From the NCBI RefSeq assembly GCF_022539315.1, contig NC_066313.1, forward strand, positions 64,111,934-64,175,933: a stretch of DNA of 64,000 bases, given 5' to 3'. The DNA is from Serinus canaria. Lineage: Eukaryota > Chordata > Aves > Passeriformes > Fringillidae. Below the pieces are notes generated by a model that worked only from the letters and a program-made list of their open reading frames with translations, searched no databases and had not been told where the DNA came from. This document shows positions 37,006 to 49,900 of this stretch, in pieces; positions within the stretch are counted from its first letter, which is position 1; each line of letters starts with the position of its first letter. A program made the position numbers and the translations under genes.

Positions 37006-38616
37006 AGTAACAGGTTTCTCTTGTCCATTATAAGAGAAAGCAAACACACTGAAAAATGCTGCCCCAGAGAACTAGGGTTTATATAGTGGTGACTAAATTC
37101 AACTGTTCAAGCACTTTAGCAGTTCTCACTGACAGACAAATTGTAGGATATTCATGTGAATATATTGGGACCAAAAATAGTGAGCTGGAAGTCTTGCTAG
37201 AATAGAGTCTTTCAAGCTACTTGGAGTATCTATATTCTACTTGGGCCAAAATTTAATGTGATAGATGTGCTTATGGTATGTTCACAAGGAAACAAAACTC
37301 CTGTTTTCTTTCCTTGTGAACTGTAAATATTCTCATGGAAAAGAAAAAATACAGCGAAGCTGTTAAGAAATTCACATATGTATCAATTGCTAAATATAAA
37401 TTTTGGAAGTTTTTATTGATCCCATGTCCCTTCTCCCCAACTTTAGGATATAGAAATAATGTAAAAATAAAATTTAACCCTTAATATAACAATGGTGTAT
37501 TTGATGTCTATTATATACCATTAAAATGCACTTGGGATCTTCCAGTTTGTTATATCTAGTATTAGAATATGACTACTAATAAACTGCTGAAAATGCCTGA
37601 ATGAGAGGTGAAGATGTGACCAGGAGGGAAATTATATGGCATAATTTTTTAAGTTGAGGAAATCAAACAGAAAGGTGTTTCAGTTTTACTTTAAGGAAAG
37701 ACAGGTTTCATATGCAAGCAGTATTTGTTGGAATTGCTGCCAGTCAATCCATAAATATTATGTTCTTACCTTCCTATCACAAGAAACAAGAAAGAAGAAT
37801 ATAATTTCTGAATTTTCATCTTACTTATGCGGACATAGCTTTATCTCTGTTGAGCTCCCTGGCTATCATCAGCACCTAGAAGCAAATTAGTTATGAGCTA
37901 GTGAAAACAAAAGAAGAAGTATACAAATGTCTTGCATAATTTAAGGAAATATTGCAATAAAATGAATGACGGTAAAACTGTAACAAATACACACTGCCTG
38001 ATCCGAGACTATATTTTCACTCAACCCCATGAGTGAGTGAAATATAATGTAGAAATATCTCAGTTAATTTTAAACAAACTTACTTGATGATAACAGCCCT
38101 GGATTTCATGAAGGCTGAGAAGGAGAGGAAATTAAACTTGAAGATTTCTGGTTTGTTGTGGTTAGCTGCCATTGGGACTCAGGGTAGCTGGTACGAGGCA
38201 GCTGGAACTCTGTGCTAGTCCCACCTCTGTTATTTGAGGTCTGCTGCTATGCCATTAATCTGTTTATGTGTGAATACCATGAGGGGAATAAGACCTCTAA
38301 AGATGAATAGAAAGGAGTGATCAACAGTGACTCAAAAAAAAATATATGAGAAGGGAAATGAGTTGATATCCTCAGTTATGACCATACTAATTTTAAAACA
38401 GAATGTGATGTCAAAGAAAATTGCAAAGGATTATCACATTGATAGTTTGACTGAAGAAAATAATGTCACATATAAAATTTGTCTCTGCGGGAAGACCATG
38501 TAGAGAAGAAAGGTGCAATTTTCATTTGCAGTTAGGTAGAAAGAGTTGGAATGAGTCTGAAAATCATCTAGAGATCTCCCCAAATTCTAGGAAATAAAAA
38601 TCTTCCAAATGGAAAT

Positions 38617-38648
38617 GGGAAGGGGAAGGGAAAAAAGGAGGTTGGGGG
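38617..38648. other. G-rich purine patch
   Basis: Four G runs (GGG, GGGG, GGG, GGGGG) separated by AA, AA and a 13-base purine-rich spacer. The last loop is too long for the strict quadruplex pattern, so folding is only a possibility. Confidence 0.35.
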
Positions 38649-41600
38649 AAAAATAAATTCTGACAGAGGCAACATTTCACAGGAAGAATTTCTTTTCTGG
38701 ATAGTGTTTGGAGAGCTGTTTGAGATAAAGTTATTAGCCATCAGTAGGGCATCCCTTCTGCATAGACCTGGCATTGCAATCTGGTTATACTGCTGCAATG
38801 CACTGTAATCTAACCAGTGAGAAATCATTATTTGTTTATTGACTAGAACCAGACAAAGAAAACATATCTATATTCTTAAAACTCCTTAACTATCACTTTG
38901 AAACACTGAAATGATTTTATCAGGCTCACAGGCAGAAAATGTTTCGTCATTTGAGATAAAGTAGGATGGCAATTGGTTGAGAAAAAGTGGAGTGCAATAA
39001 AATAAAATGTATTAGATCCATGTACCAGCTCCTTTATTACTGCATGTATTAAATCATTATTGAAGAGATGTTCAAGAAAATGCATAAGAAACACCTGCAC
39101 TGCACTTATTAAAACACACTTTTGCCTGTAACTCACAAAATTATATGATACAACCAACCTGACATTTTGGGGCTATCTTAGTTGACTTTTAAGTCTCACT
39201 TCAGCCTCCAAACTCCTTTTGTAAGAGTTTCTTTTTCTTTAATAAAACAGTTTTTACTAACCACTAATCATTTTTCATAAGCACAATGTGTGTGACATTC
39301 TATAGAGAAAATGTAGTGGTGGTAATTGAGTAATATTATACCAGACAATGGTCACATAAAAAAAGTTTGTAAATAAATTGCCAAATATTTGATAATATGT
39401 GTGCTTTAACTGATTCATGCATGAGGCCTCTAATTCAGGTGCTGGCTTCATCATGCCCCCAAAATTTATCTTATAGTGCAGTTAAATTCAAACTTCTGCA
39501 TACTGTTTATGAGTTATGTTCAAGTTATATTGAAGTTTTTATGGGTACTGTATTGTCATTGTCATCAAGAAGAAGTTCTTTTGCAATAATTTAATGCAGC
39601 AGAAGATAGATTAGATATTTCTCTGTAGTGGTGATACAGGAACACTGTCAATTTATGAGTGATCTAAACATTTGTTCAAATAAAAAAAGTGTCTATTCTA
39701 ACTTAGACTGCAATACAAAGCTGCTCATACATTACATTTCTGATTAAATGTATCTCAACATGATGTAGAATCCATTAAAGGTCACACAGAAAGGAGGTTT
39801 ATGGAAGTGGATAAACATTAATAATTGCATGTGGCTTAATCAGATAGTCATTGGGGTCAGGTTGATAATGCTGAACACTGGATAGAAAAGTTGTATTGCT
39901 GTTATGTCAGGTAGTACTTTAAAAGTACCAAACAAGAAAATTTTCAAGTTTTGACTCAGTATCTACTTCCTCAAATAAGCAACTCAAGCAATGTCATCAT
40001 TCACATACTCAGTTTTGCTCTTGTATGCTTCTACTGAAGGATACTATATTACTATATTCCCATTTTCTCCTAAAGATCTCCAGGTCCTCATACCCACTCT
40101 GTTGCTGAAGGTCTCTGATTTCTGCATGCCCTTATTTCTGATTTTGTGGGCAAAATATGGGTGTTTGATTTACCATAAGATAAGTTTAACCCTAAATTTG
40201 TATTTTGGTTCTTGTTCTAAGAAAAATGTTTCTGGAACCCTAGGTTACAGGAGGGAAAACAACATCATTATCTCCTTGATCTGCCCTATAGATAAGTAAA
40301 GTGTCTTAGAACAAGTAGCTTGTCAACCTGAGGAAAAAAAAAAAGAAAAAAAAATTAAAAAGACACCTTTGATATGGCATGGTTAATATTTAAGCAGTAA
40401 AATGATGATCATACTGAACACTCCATACCCACTCTCTGTGTATATATCTGCACCATAGTGCAGTCTCCAGCTGTGTAACAATTAAACTTCATAAAGATTC
40501 ACATTTGGTTATTTACTTAATTTCTTTCTTCTTCTATTTAAACTTACTTCAAATTATGGATTACTTTACTTTACTTATAATTATGGATAAAATGACTGAC
40601 TGCAAACTGTTCCTTTGACTGCACACCTTGTAGCACATATGTGCATTACAGTACTCACAGGGGCTCACTGGTTGTACTGAAATGCTGCTAGAATGTCTAT
40701 GGACTACTTCTGCTTAAAACAAAATTTTTATTGACAAAAAATTGGTGAGGAACTTTATATGCTGATACCTTCCAGCCAGACTTTAACTTCAAACAAATTC
40801 CAGCTTATTTTTCTATCATTAAAATTTGGCCCTTGGAGGAGTTCTCCTGTCCTTCTCTTTCAATTCTATCAGTAGTGTTACTCTGTCTTTCCAGTCTGAG
40901 GTCTCACCTAACTGTCTGTGTTTTCCAGAAACATTTTGCAGAACTTAACTGAAGGCTGCAAAATGGCTGTTTTGAAAAATATAATCCTGAATCTATAGAC
41001 TTTGTACAGGCTATTTCAACCTGAAAAGTTACAGTAAAAAATATCATTATTTTATTTTATATAAGGAGTATATCTATTGCAGCATTGTGCCCTCCATCCA
41101 TAAAAAAATTGTCTAATGCTGATGTTTACATTCATATGTGTTTTGTTAATAGTATCTCTATATTTATCCTTATTTTGCAGGCTCTCATTTCTTGGACTTC
41201 AGTTTTGCTAATTTACTCTTTTTTTTCCCCAGACATATTCTCCTTACTGCAACCATCTGGAAAAACTTCCTTTTCTGTAAATGTACATAACCTCTGTGAT
41301 GAAATTGATATTAACCAAGGATCTTATCTGTATTTTTAAAATGAATGCCTGCTTTGCTCAAGGAAGTCCAAAATAGCAACAAGTGACCTTGGCAGGAGAA
41401 CACCAGCAACAAACAGTTTGATAAATGGTTGAAAAATCAATCACTGGGAATAAGTAGAGGATTTTATGCCATGTTATTTCTAGAATGAACAGCATATGTA
41501 GAGCATGAGCTGTGATTTATAGAACTAGATAAATTCCTTTTGAATCAATGAGAGATTAAACTAGGATATATCTGGAAGAGATTACATTAGGACATATAAC

Positions 41601-41822
41601 ATAGAACAAAGTTATTTGATATCATGCATTAATGATTAATCATTGCTTAAATAGATCTCTTTTGGCATTGGACATCTTCCTCTCAATTATACAAAGACCA
41701 AATCACAGCACATCACACAAAAAAAAATTTTGAAGGAGATTTTTGAAACAATGATTAACTGGAAGGTAAGGATAAGAACTGATATTGATTCAGATAGTCA
41801 CATAAATGTTTAAGATATTTCT

Positions 41823-42039
41823 GAGAAAAGAGAAGGAAAGAAAGGAGAAAAGAAAAAGAAAAAGAAAAGAAAAGAAAAGAAAAAGAAAAGAAAAGAAAAG
41901 AAAAGAAAAGAAAAGAAAAGAAAAGAAAAGAAAGAAAAGAAAAGAAAAAGAAAAGAAAAGAAAAGAAAAGAAAAGAAAAGAAAAGAAAAGAAAAGAAAAG
42001 AAAAGAAAAGAAAAGAAAAGAAAAGAAAAGAAAAGGAGG
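41823..42039. repeat. (AAAAG)n homopurine microsatellite, about 217 bp
   Basis: Pure purine on the plus strand throughout. The left 50 bases mix GAAA, GGAAA and AAAAAG units; the rest is an almost perfect AAAAG array with two slips near 41930 and 41945. The lysine/glutamate-arginine frame read through it is an artefact. The right edge is followed within 35 bp by a 31-bp-period tandem duplication. Confidence 0.97.
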
Positions 42040-42070
42040 TATTTAAATTTAGTAGGATATTTTTTTAGTA

Positions 42071-42132
42071 CTTAATACTTAACAACTAAATTTAACCAAT
42101 CCTTAATACTTAACATCCTAAATTTAACTATC
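42071..42132. repeat. 31-bp imperfect tandem duplication
   Basis: Units begin CTTAATACTTAACA at 42071 and at 42102 and both continue into CTAAATTTAAC. A few substitutions separate them. It abuts the AAAAG microsatellite, so slippage in this neighbourhood has probably extended into non-repetitive DNA. Confidence 0.8.
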
Positions 42133-45100
42133 CTAAACCAGAAAGATTTGCCAGATGATAGAAGATGTCAAGATATGTTCAAATACACACAGACTTGGTG
42201 AATCCCAGTTTTAGGAGTGCTTTATAGAGCTGCAGCAGGCTGAGTGAGGCTGTTCTTCCTTTGCAGCCTTTGAGAATATTTCACACATAGCAGTGCTAAA
42301 ACATCTTTCGGGGGACCACGACATCAGTGGTGCTTCAGCAGGACTCTGAAGCAGACACATTGGGAACACTACATATCTACTGCTCTTCAATGTCAACAGA
42401 GGCAATGACACTTAAAATATAATTCTAGAATAGCCATGAATTTAAAGGCAAGGACCCCTCAAATGCCAATTTATAATGACATCTCTCTTAATCCATCCCT
42501 AACAATTATGCAAATTTACAATTTACTAATGCTCTTGGTAATTTTTTTTAATCTGCAGGTAGGCAAATAAATAGCTGAGAGCAAATAAAGAGGAGAGCAT
42601 CCCAGCCCTGGAGAATGTGACAAGCTGAATCAACAACACTTGCTATCACCCTCAGCAGATAATTATTTCACTCTACTTTTTTTCCATATTCTTCTTTTGT
42701 CTTCCACAAGAAGACTGTAAGGTAGTAGCTAGGCTACTAGGGTATAAGCTACTATCAGGTTTCTAAATCAGTGTAGATGGATTCCTGTGAAACTTTGTTA
42801 TGGCTAAAGTTGTCAAGTCCATTGATAACTGCATTTAGATCCTTACCAGGAAGGAAAACACACAACAGAGTGCTGCTGAAACTGTAAATGCCAGGTTACT
42901 GATAAATTCAGTAACAATTTAAATTTCTCTCCAAATTATTATTGTAACAAAAATGGAAATGAGAGCCAGGTTTCCTGAACATTTTCATTTTCACTGTAGT
43001 ACCAGACTGCAAGTATTCTCCAGACAGAGCAGCTGAATTGTCACTAAAATACCATGGAATCTTTCTTAGACATATAAATGTCTGTTTCCATGTGCTGACA
43101 TCCACAGTAATCAAACCCATATTGCTCATCATCAAAGAACTGAAAAATACCTCCAGACTATATGTAAAAACTCATTTGTTTCACCTTCCTTTAAAACTTT
43201 GTAGTAGTTCATCAGTTTTCTGGTGATCTTTATTCATTAGTTAAAGAAATTGAAGGTGCTGTTAGCTGACATCACACCATGAGTTCAATAACTGAAAGAG
43301 AAAATATTTGCTCTGCAAGTAAAACATTGGAAAGAACTCACTAAGTTCAATATTATTAACATGAAAGACAAGACACTTAAAGGTTGCTTTTCTTTCCTAT
43401 TTCAGCTACCCAGTGCTTAGCCTTCCCTCTGATGCACTCTGCACAGTGTTTTAAAAACTAACCTCTAATTTATATAAAGTTTATTGGAGAAAGGTGATTT
43501 TCACACTTTCATTTCTGAACATCTCAGAATTCAGTGTGAATAAGGAGAAATAATCTGGTTTTCATCATGTTCTGTGTTAACAGAAAAGACTTAATTATAG
43601 CCTAGTTTATAGCTGAGGTAAATCTTAAGCTGAATCCTTAACATCTGAACATTTCCAAATGCAATGAAATCATCTCAGATTGTTCTAATGCTATTTGTTT
43701 TTAGTGTGAGAAACAATTTGAAGTTTTAGATACCTAACCTGATCCACTGAGGCTGATTTGTTGTAAGGCCCTGGTCTATAAGGGCTCTTAGTTGAGTTCA
43801 GGCTCTTAGTTGAAAGAAAGGTTATTTTTAATACTATTAGATACTGAAATTATTAAAAAAAACTCATTTGAAGATAACATTTTGCTCTTTTTTTTTTCCA
43901 ATACAAACTTATGATGCTTTTTAATTATTAAAGCTGATGAATAACAGCATCATTGTCTTCTTCCTGAAGATAGTTGTTACTCTGTGCATCCACGTATATT
44001 TGTGGCAGAGATTTTCTTTCCTTATTCCAAAACACATAGTGATTAGAAGGTATTTTTAATTAAAATAATGGCTGTTGTGGTTATGTTATTGAGCAATATT
44101 CTGGGATAAATACATTCACTGTTAGAAGTGTAATTCTACTTTTCATCTTCATGCTCAGTAATATTTATATAGTTCTTCTTTAAATTGTGTAAAGTTGGAT
44201 TTGATCCCAACTGCTAGAAGGTGTTGTTTTTAAAACAAGGCTAAGCAAGCACAAAAGTTTATATGAAGATAGAGATTTGATTACCATTCAGACAAAACAA
44301 GTTCAGCCAGGTTGGCTTGTGCAGTTATTCCAGTCTGACTCCAGTGACTTTCCACTGGGTTGACCTTTTAAGAGGGACTGTATTTTGTTACAACCTACAG
44401 TGCTTTTGAAAGGAAGAAATACTTAGGGTGGCAGGATACAGTGCAGGTGACAATGGTTAATAACATGCATTCAGCAATCTCTTATAGACATCTGCATTAG
44501 AGCCAATTCATTAGCAGTCACAACAGAGTTTATTAGAGGTAAAGAAAAGCATTAACAATCACACCCCTGTGAGGTTGTCTCTTGTGCAACACAGTCTCTG
44601 GAAATATTCAGAATATTCAGTTTAGTAACTTCCTTTTTGAAAGACAGTATGCTAAAGCAGTGATACAGGAATTAATATCAATCTCTACTGGGTCAAAGAT
44701 TATACAATGAGTTGCATTATATCATTATTTTGGCATTTTCATTATAGTCTGAAATCACTGTTTCAACAGAAAAACTGGATTCCTGCAGAATACTGCATAA
44801 TCCACTAGTAATATATCAACATATAGAAAAACTATTTGAACACAAACAACTGGATAAACAAAATATATATAATTCAGTGGATATTGAAAATACCTCAACA
44901 ATGTTCCTTTAAAACAATGAAGACAATCCTAAAATCTACCACATGAAAAAAGCCCAAACCATTTAAAACCAAGAGCATTAAGTGGCCTGTCAATTGTGCA
45001 GAAAGCCACCTGTGCCAGCTTCTCATCTGTTTGAGATTCATCACTACAAATATCAGAGTCTAATCCTACCAGATACTGCAATGGAGCATCAGACAGCACA

Positions 45101-45847
45101 TACTATCTTGGTGTGATTCAAAACAACTTCTTTGCCTGGAAAGAGCCAATCTAATGTAAAACAATGACTGGGTGGGTTTTTTCCAGAGTCCAAGTGAAAA
45201 CTACAGGGAATTATGGCATTGTACTCTTTGAGAAGTTCAAACTGGCAGAATAAAAGGCAAATTTCAATAATGATTACTGCAAAGGTCTGACCCAGAGGTA
45301 AAAAGACATAGAAGAGATGAATCCATGATTTTCTTTTCATCTGTCAACTACTGCCTTTACTTCCCACCTGGCCTTTCAAAGTCTGTGGCAAACAATGCCT
45401 TCCTAACTCATTGCTTTGACCTTGCCATTGATTTGTTGGCCTGTTGAATTCTGCTCAGTTAGATGTATTGCATGAGGCCCAGAAGCCCTGGGAACACATC
45501 AGAACTGCACTGTTAGTGCTAAAGAAATATAAACCAGGGACTTGAGTGGGTTTTATCTTTCTAATTTAGGCATTTAAGATCTCAACTTATTATGTCTGCC
45601 TGGGTCACCTGTCATGATCAAAGGAGAGAAACTATGCTGAAACAGGATCTCATATTTTAGACGTTGGGTCAAAATAACTTGTTGACTAAATTTGCTAATT
45701 TCTCACCATTTACTGGAAACCAGAATTCACCCCTTTATTACAGATGCTTTCACTTCTTTCTCTTTATAGTCTCTTCTCTCAAGGAGCTCATAACATATGC
45801 ACCACCCCCAAAAAAGTAAACAGGATACCACTAAGGGAAAAAATGGA
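42133..45847. other. Unique DNA, no gene seen
   Basis: About 3.7 kb of AT-rich unique sequence with no supported gene. It contains a 13-base repeat GGCTCTTAGTTGA at 43783-43795 and 43801-43813 and an acceptor-like TTTCTTTCCTATTTCAG ending near 43405 without a convincing paired exon. Confidence 0.45.
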
Positions 45848-45887
45848 GATGACATTCTAGAATGAAAGATGACATTCTAGAATGAAA
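45848..45887. repeat. 20-bp perfect tandem duplication with TTCTAGAA core
   Basis: The unit GATGACATTCTAGAATGAAA occurs twice back to back (45848-45867, 45868-45887) with no mismatch. Each unit contains the palindrome ATTCTAGAAT, which matches the tail-to-tail arrangement TTCnnGAA of heat-shock-factor pentamers. The perfect identity suggests a recent duplication. Confidence 0.95.
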
Positions 45888-46680
45888 ATCTCTTCAGTTG
45901 CACATTGCCCACCTATGAAAACTTTTATTTCTTTTATTCTGCTGGTAGTATTTCCTGCAGAGATGGCAGGTTTTTCCATCAGTTATGTAATAACGTTTCT
46001 TTCCAATCACTAGCTGGGTAGGTGGGGTGATGATTTGATAGGTTATTTTTTTCTGGAATTTGGGATCATAACTGACTACTGTCCATATGTCTTTGTGAAT
46101 AGTCGTTATTGCATAATTTACTAATTAAGTGTACAGTAGATGCTATCTATGCATTTCTGGTATTTGTTTCTTTCTGATTCGACAGGCTTGTGACTTTCAA
46201 AGTTCTTCCACTTTTGCCCTAAGCAAAGCTTCCATATTTTGATATTTAATATTTCACATCAACAGCATACCGTATCTACCACTGGCCTAAAACCTTCTTA
46301 GCCTCTGACTGAAATGGACCATTTCTGGTCTCAGTCATGCCAGTTTTAGTAGAATGCTGATATTGGTCTTCCCCCTAAATGTTGATTTTAATGCATTAAC
46401 GCTACTAATATCTAAGTTTATTTTCTCTTAGATTCTTATTGCTTATGCTTGCCTCTCCATAATCCTTTGCTTCTTTCCCGTCACTGTCTGTGTTTCTTTT
46501 GTTTTGCTGCTTCCTAGAAAATCCAGTTGTATTTCTTCTGTCAACTTTCTTCATCTCTCTGTAAATTTCTTGTAACTTTTTCATTATCAACAGAGGCACA
46601 AGCTCGAGGGTTGGCTTAAAAGTTTGTTCAGGAATGTTGCATGATCGAGTAGATTTCTGGTTTTAAGTTACCTTTTAAGC
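45888..46680. other. Unique DNA, no gene seen
   Basis: About 800 bases with no supported gene or repeat. A 64-codon minus-strand frame at 46405-46599 is charged but short and unrecognised. Confidence 0.45.
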
Positions 46681-46936
46681 TTCTGTTCTTTCTTTCGTTT
46701 CTTGCTTGTATTTCTTTCTTCGTTCTTGCTTTCGTTCTTTCGTTCGTGCTTTCTGTTCTTCTTTCTTCTTTCGTTGCTTTCTTAGGTCTGTCTTTCTTCT
46801 TTCGTGCTGTTCTTTCTTTATTGCGTGTCTTCGTTCTTTCTTCTTTCTTTCTTTCTTTCGTTCTTTCTTTCTTTCTTTCTTGCTTCTTTCTTTCTTTCGT
46901 TCTTTCTTTCTTCTTCTTCTTTCGTTCTTTCTTTCT

Positions 46937-46971
<35 letters not shown>

Positions 46972-46977
46972 CTTCTT
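46681..46977. repeat. (CTTT/CGTT)n pyrimidine microsatellite, about 297 bp
   Basis: A T/C-rich array with strong left-right asymmetry. The left two thirds are irregular, full of TTCG, TTGC and GTG interruptions and therefore carry many CpG sites. The right third (from about 46930) is almost pure CTTT. Minus-strand reading gives artefactual lysine/arginine/glutamate repeats and plus-strand reading gives Phe/Leu/Ser repeats; neither is a gene. Confidence 0.95.
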
Positions 46978-49900
46978 ATCATGACTTGACCACGCTGTTT
47001 CTGCATAAAATCACTAAAGTAGTGAGTAGGTCAGATGGGGACTGCTGAGCTATTCTATACATTTGGGACACTTCTTTTCTGTACCAACCTTTATTTGCAT
47101 ATTTAGAGCCATGTCTTGCATCCTGTTGACTTTAGTTGCTCCTTGTTGATGGTGGTACAAAAAGATTTGTTCAGCTCTCACTGCCATGGTTTGCTGTGGG
47201 TGCATAGACCTTTGCATATCTAGAGAGCAAATAAAACGTCATACCCTCACAGATCCTTTTACTGAAATCCTTGTTCTTCCTGTCTTCTTCTGAGGTTTTT
47301 ATAAGTTACAATTTTGCCATGAAATTAGAAGAAAATATGAATTGTTCCTTGAGAGCAAATCATGAATATCAATAAAATATCCATGGTAAGCTCTAGATAA
47401 TTTTTTCTGTGGTTCAGCAATAAAAGGTCGTTCCAGCCCAGAACAGTACAGCACAATGCAGCACTAGCAGCTACAATCTGTCTACTGCCGTTTTGGCTTA
47501 GTACAGGCAAGAAACAAATTTAGATCAATACCCACCATTTGGCATCAATATCCCAATTTCTATCAAGACATCAGCAGTAAGAATCTTACTGTGCAGAGCA
47601 TTCAAAATATTCTCTCCAAAAGCACTATTGACAAAAGAGTGGGACATAATAAGAAATCAAACGAAGCTGAATAAATACTTGCATTGAATGTTTGATATCA
47701 AGAATGCATTAGCTGAAAACAACAAGCAAAAGAAACAAAAACATATTTGGGCAACCACCTCAGCAAGCTTTATGGTTGCATCATTAGTTTGTGTGCTTTG
47801 GGTGCTGCAGTGCTAAACATGGACAAAATCACTAGGCCTCACAACTCTGGAAATTGGAGGGGGAAATGGGATACCCAACTTGTGTCATTGCTAGATTGTC
47901 TAATTTTTGCATGGATATTTTGTCTGTTTCGAGGGACTACAAATTCAGCATGCCCATTGTGATTGGTATTTTCTAAATTCTGTGTGTTCTAGTGCTAGCT
48001 GTTTAAAAAAAATCAAAGGTCAAGGACTTCTGGGCACCAGGAGAAAGAGATTAAATGAGCTAAGAACAGAGTAGCATCAGAGAATTAAAATTGTTTGAGT
48101 TTCACAATTATCTTATAGGCTGTGCTGAGGATGCTGGTTGAGTAGGCAGATTTACTGGATTTTAAAATAATTTCCTGAGGTACGTGTGCCGAGATAAATA
48201 CATTTTGTTACTGAAGAAATGCAAATTGAAATGAAGAAATAAATCCTACAAAGGCTTGAGCAGTGGCAAATTGCAGTCATTAGCTCGACGTCATTCCTTT
48301 GTGCTTCCTTGTTCTAAGCATTCTTATGATCATCATTATTTAAATGTAATGTTGTGCATTGCTAAGGGGCATCACTTTGCAACACTTATAACTATAAATA
48401 TCTGCTGTTGTTTGTTTTAAGATACTTTTTAAACTCATTTTTTCCTATTTATGTGGAAAAACTATAGGTGTGTAAGACATTAGAAGAACAGGAATAAAGC
48501 TGTTGTAACAGGGAGGGGAGTACCACCACACCACCATTCTGAGGTTATCATGTATTTATTTTAATGAGCACTTGTAATGTTAGGAGCTCCTTACCTGGAA
48601 TTCTTCTATATGTGGGAGTGTTCTCTGTTTAAAAATCAAAGCAGAGACTTCAACAGTGTACAGTCAGATGGTAAAGAGCTGAAGTCTGCATATTACAGGC
48701 CTGATTCATTTGTGCTGTTCCAACCCATGCTCCAGGGTTCTAACAAGAGAACTAACCACAGCTGACCTTGTGAGAGTAAAAGCTTTTAAATTGCAAGGCT
48801 TTGGCAGGCAGGTGTGGATCTATGGAGTAGCTATACAAACAATTACTCAGCTTCCCAGTTTGGTGGTTGTATTATGATCACTTAGTAAGATTGCTTGGGC
48901 CCCTGGTGTCTCCTTTTAAGCCTGTATCTTTGGGACAAAACCAGATTTATATATTTTTTTCATGGCAGCGTCTCTGCATCTGTGTGTTCCATTAGTCTAC
49001 CCAAAATATGTACACAGAGCCCAGTTCCCTAATAATTTTCTGTCTCAGAGAAAAGAAGTACGGTGAGCAACAGAGTCCCTTCCCTAGCCTGTGCTCAACC
49101 AGCACAGTGGAATTTGAAATACTTATTTAAAATGTAATGTTTGTAGAAAAATGCCTTTAAGTGGATGGAGGAAGACACTAGAGACCAGAACAGGATGAAC
49201 TGCTAAATTAAATAAAGCTTCAGGGTTTAGAGAATGTAAATCAACAGCTTGTTGCAAGAACAGTCCTCAAGTCAGCAATTTTGTGCTTGCCTGCATCTCT
49301 TATTCTCTACCTGTTGCTTCTAAGCCATTTCTAAACTGTTTATTAATGATGTAATTCTTCTGATCTTAAAAACATTTTTTGATTCCCAAATTTTATAGTA
49401 TTCTCAACTCCTTGTATTGTCATCATATACACTGATGATGGCATTTACCTCATTCATTTTAGGCATCTACAGCTAAGTTGCTTAAGTCTAAACTGATCAG
49501 TTTACTGTCCAGGGAGAATAATGGAAGCCAGAATTAGTAACATAGGCAGTGCTATTTGTAGATCTAACAAGATCCATGTCTGGTCCTGAGGACTCTTAGT
49601 GACTGCATTTATTCAGTCATTCTCTTTCAGGAGGTTCACTCACATTGCTCATGGGTAGACTCACTTGAATCAGCTGGTTTCCATCCACAATGCACTTTGT
49701 AACAGGTGACCCCTATCCCTGTCTATTACCCCCACGAAACTAGAACATTGTTGTTGTATTTTTGTTTCATCTATTTCAAAGAGTTTGAAATTATGTGAAA
49801 CTTGTGTTGCAGGTTACTATGATGATGTGTTTATAACACAAAACTGAGGGTGCATTTCATACCCTGAGGCCTGACTGGAGGATGTAAAGCAGTGTTTGAG

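Larger units (their letters stand above)
36567..41822. other. AT-rich unique DNA, no gene seen
   Basis: About 5.3 kb without a supported gene or interspersed repeat. It contains a poly(T) tract at 36989-37005, a G-rich purine patch at 38617-38648 and an A-rich run near 40333-40360. Confidence 0.5.

Noticed and set aside
38617..38648. G-quadruplex
   Set aside because: The fourth G run is separated by a 13-base loop, beyond the usual limit, so it is listed only as a G-rich patch.
41806..42075. Lysine/arginine/glutamate-rich open frame
   Set aside because: It is the translation of the AAAAG microsatellite, not a basic protein.
46706..47048. Phe/Leu/Ser-rich open frames resembling membrane proteins
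   Set aside because: They are produced by the CTTT/CGTT microsatellite; the apparent hydrophobicity is a codon artefact.
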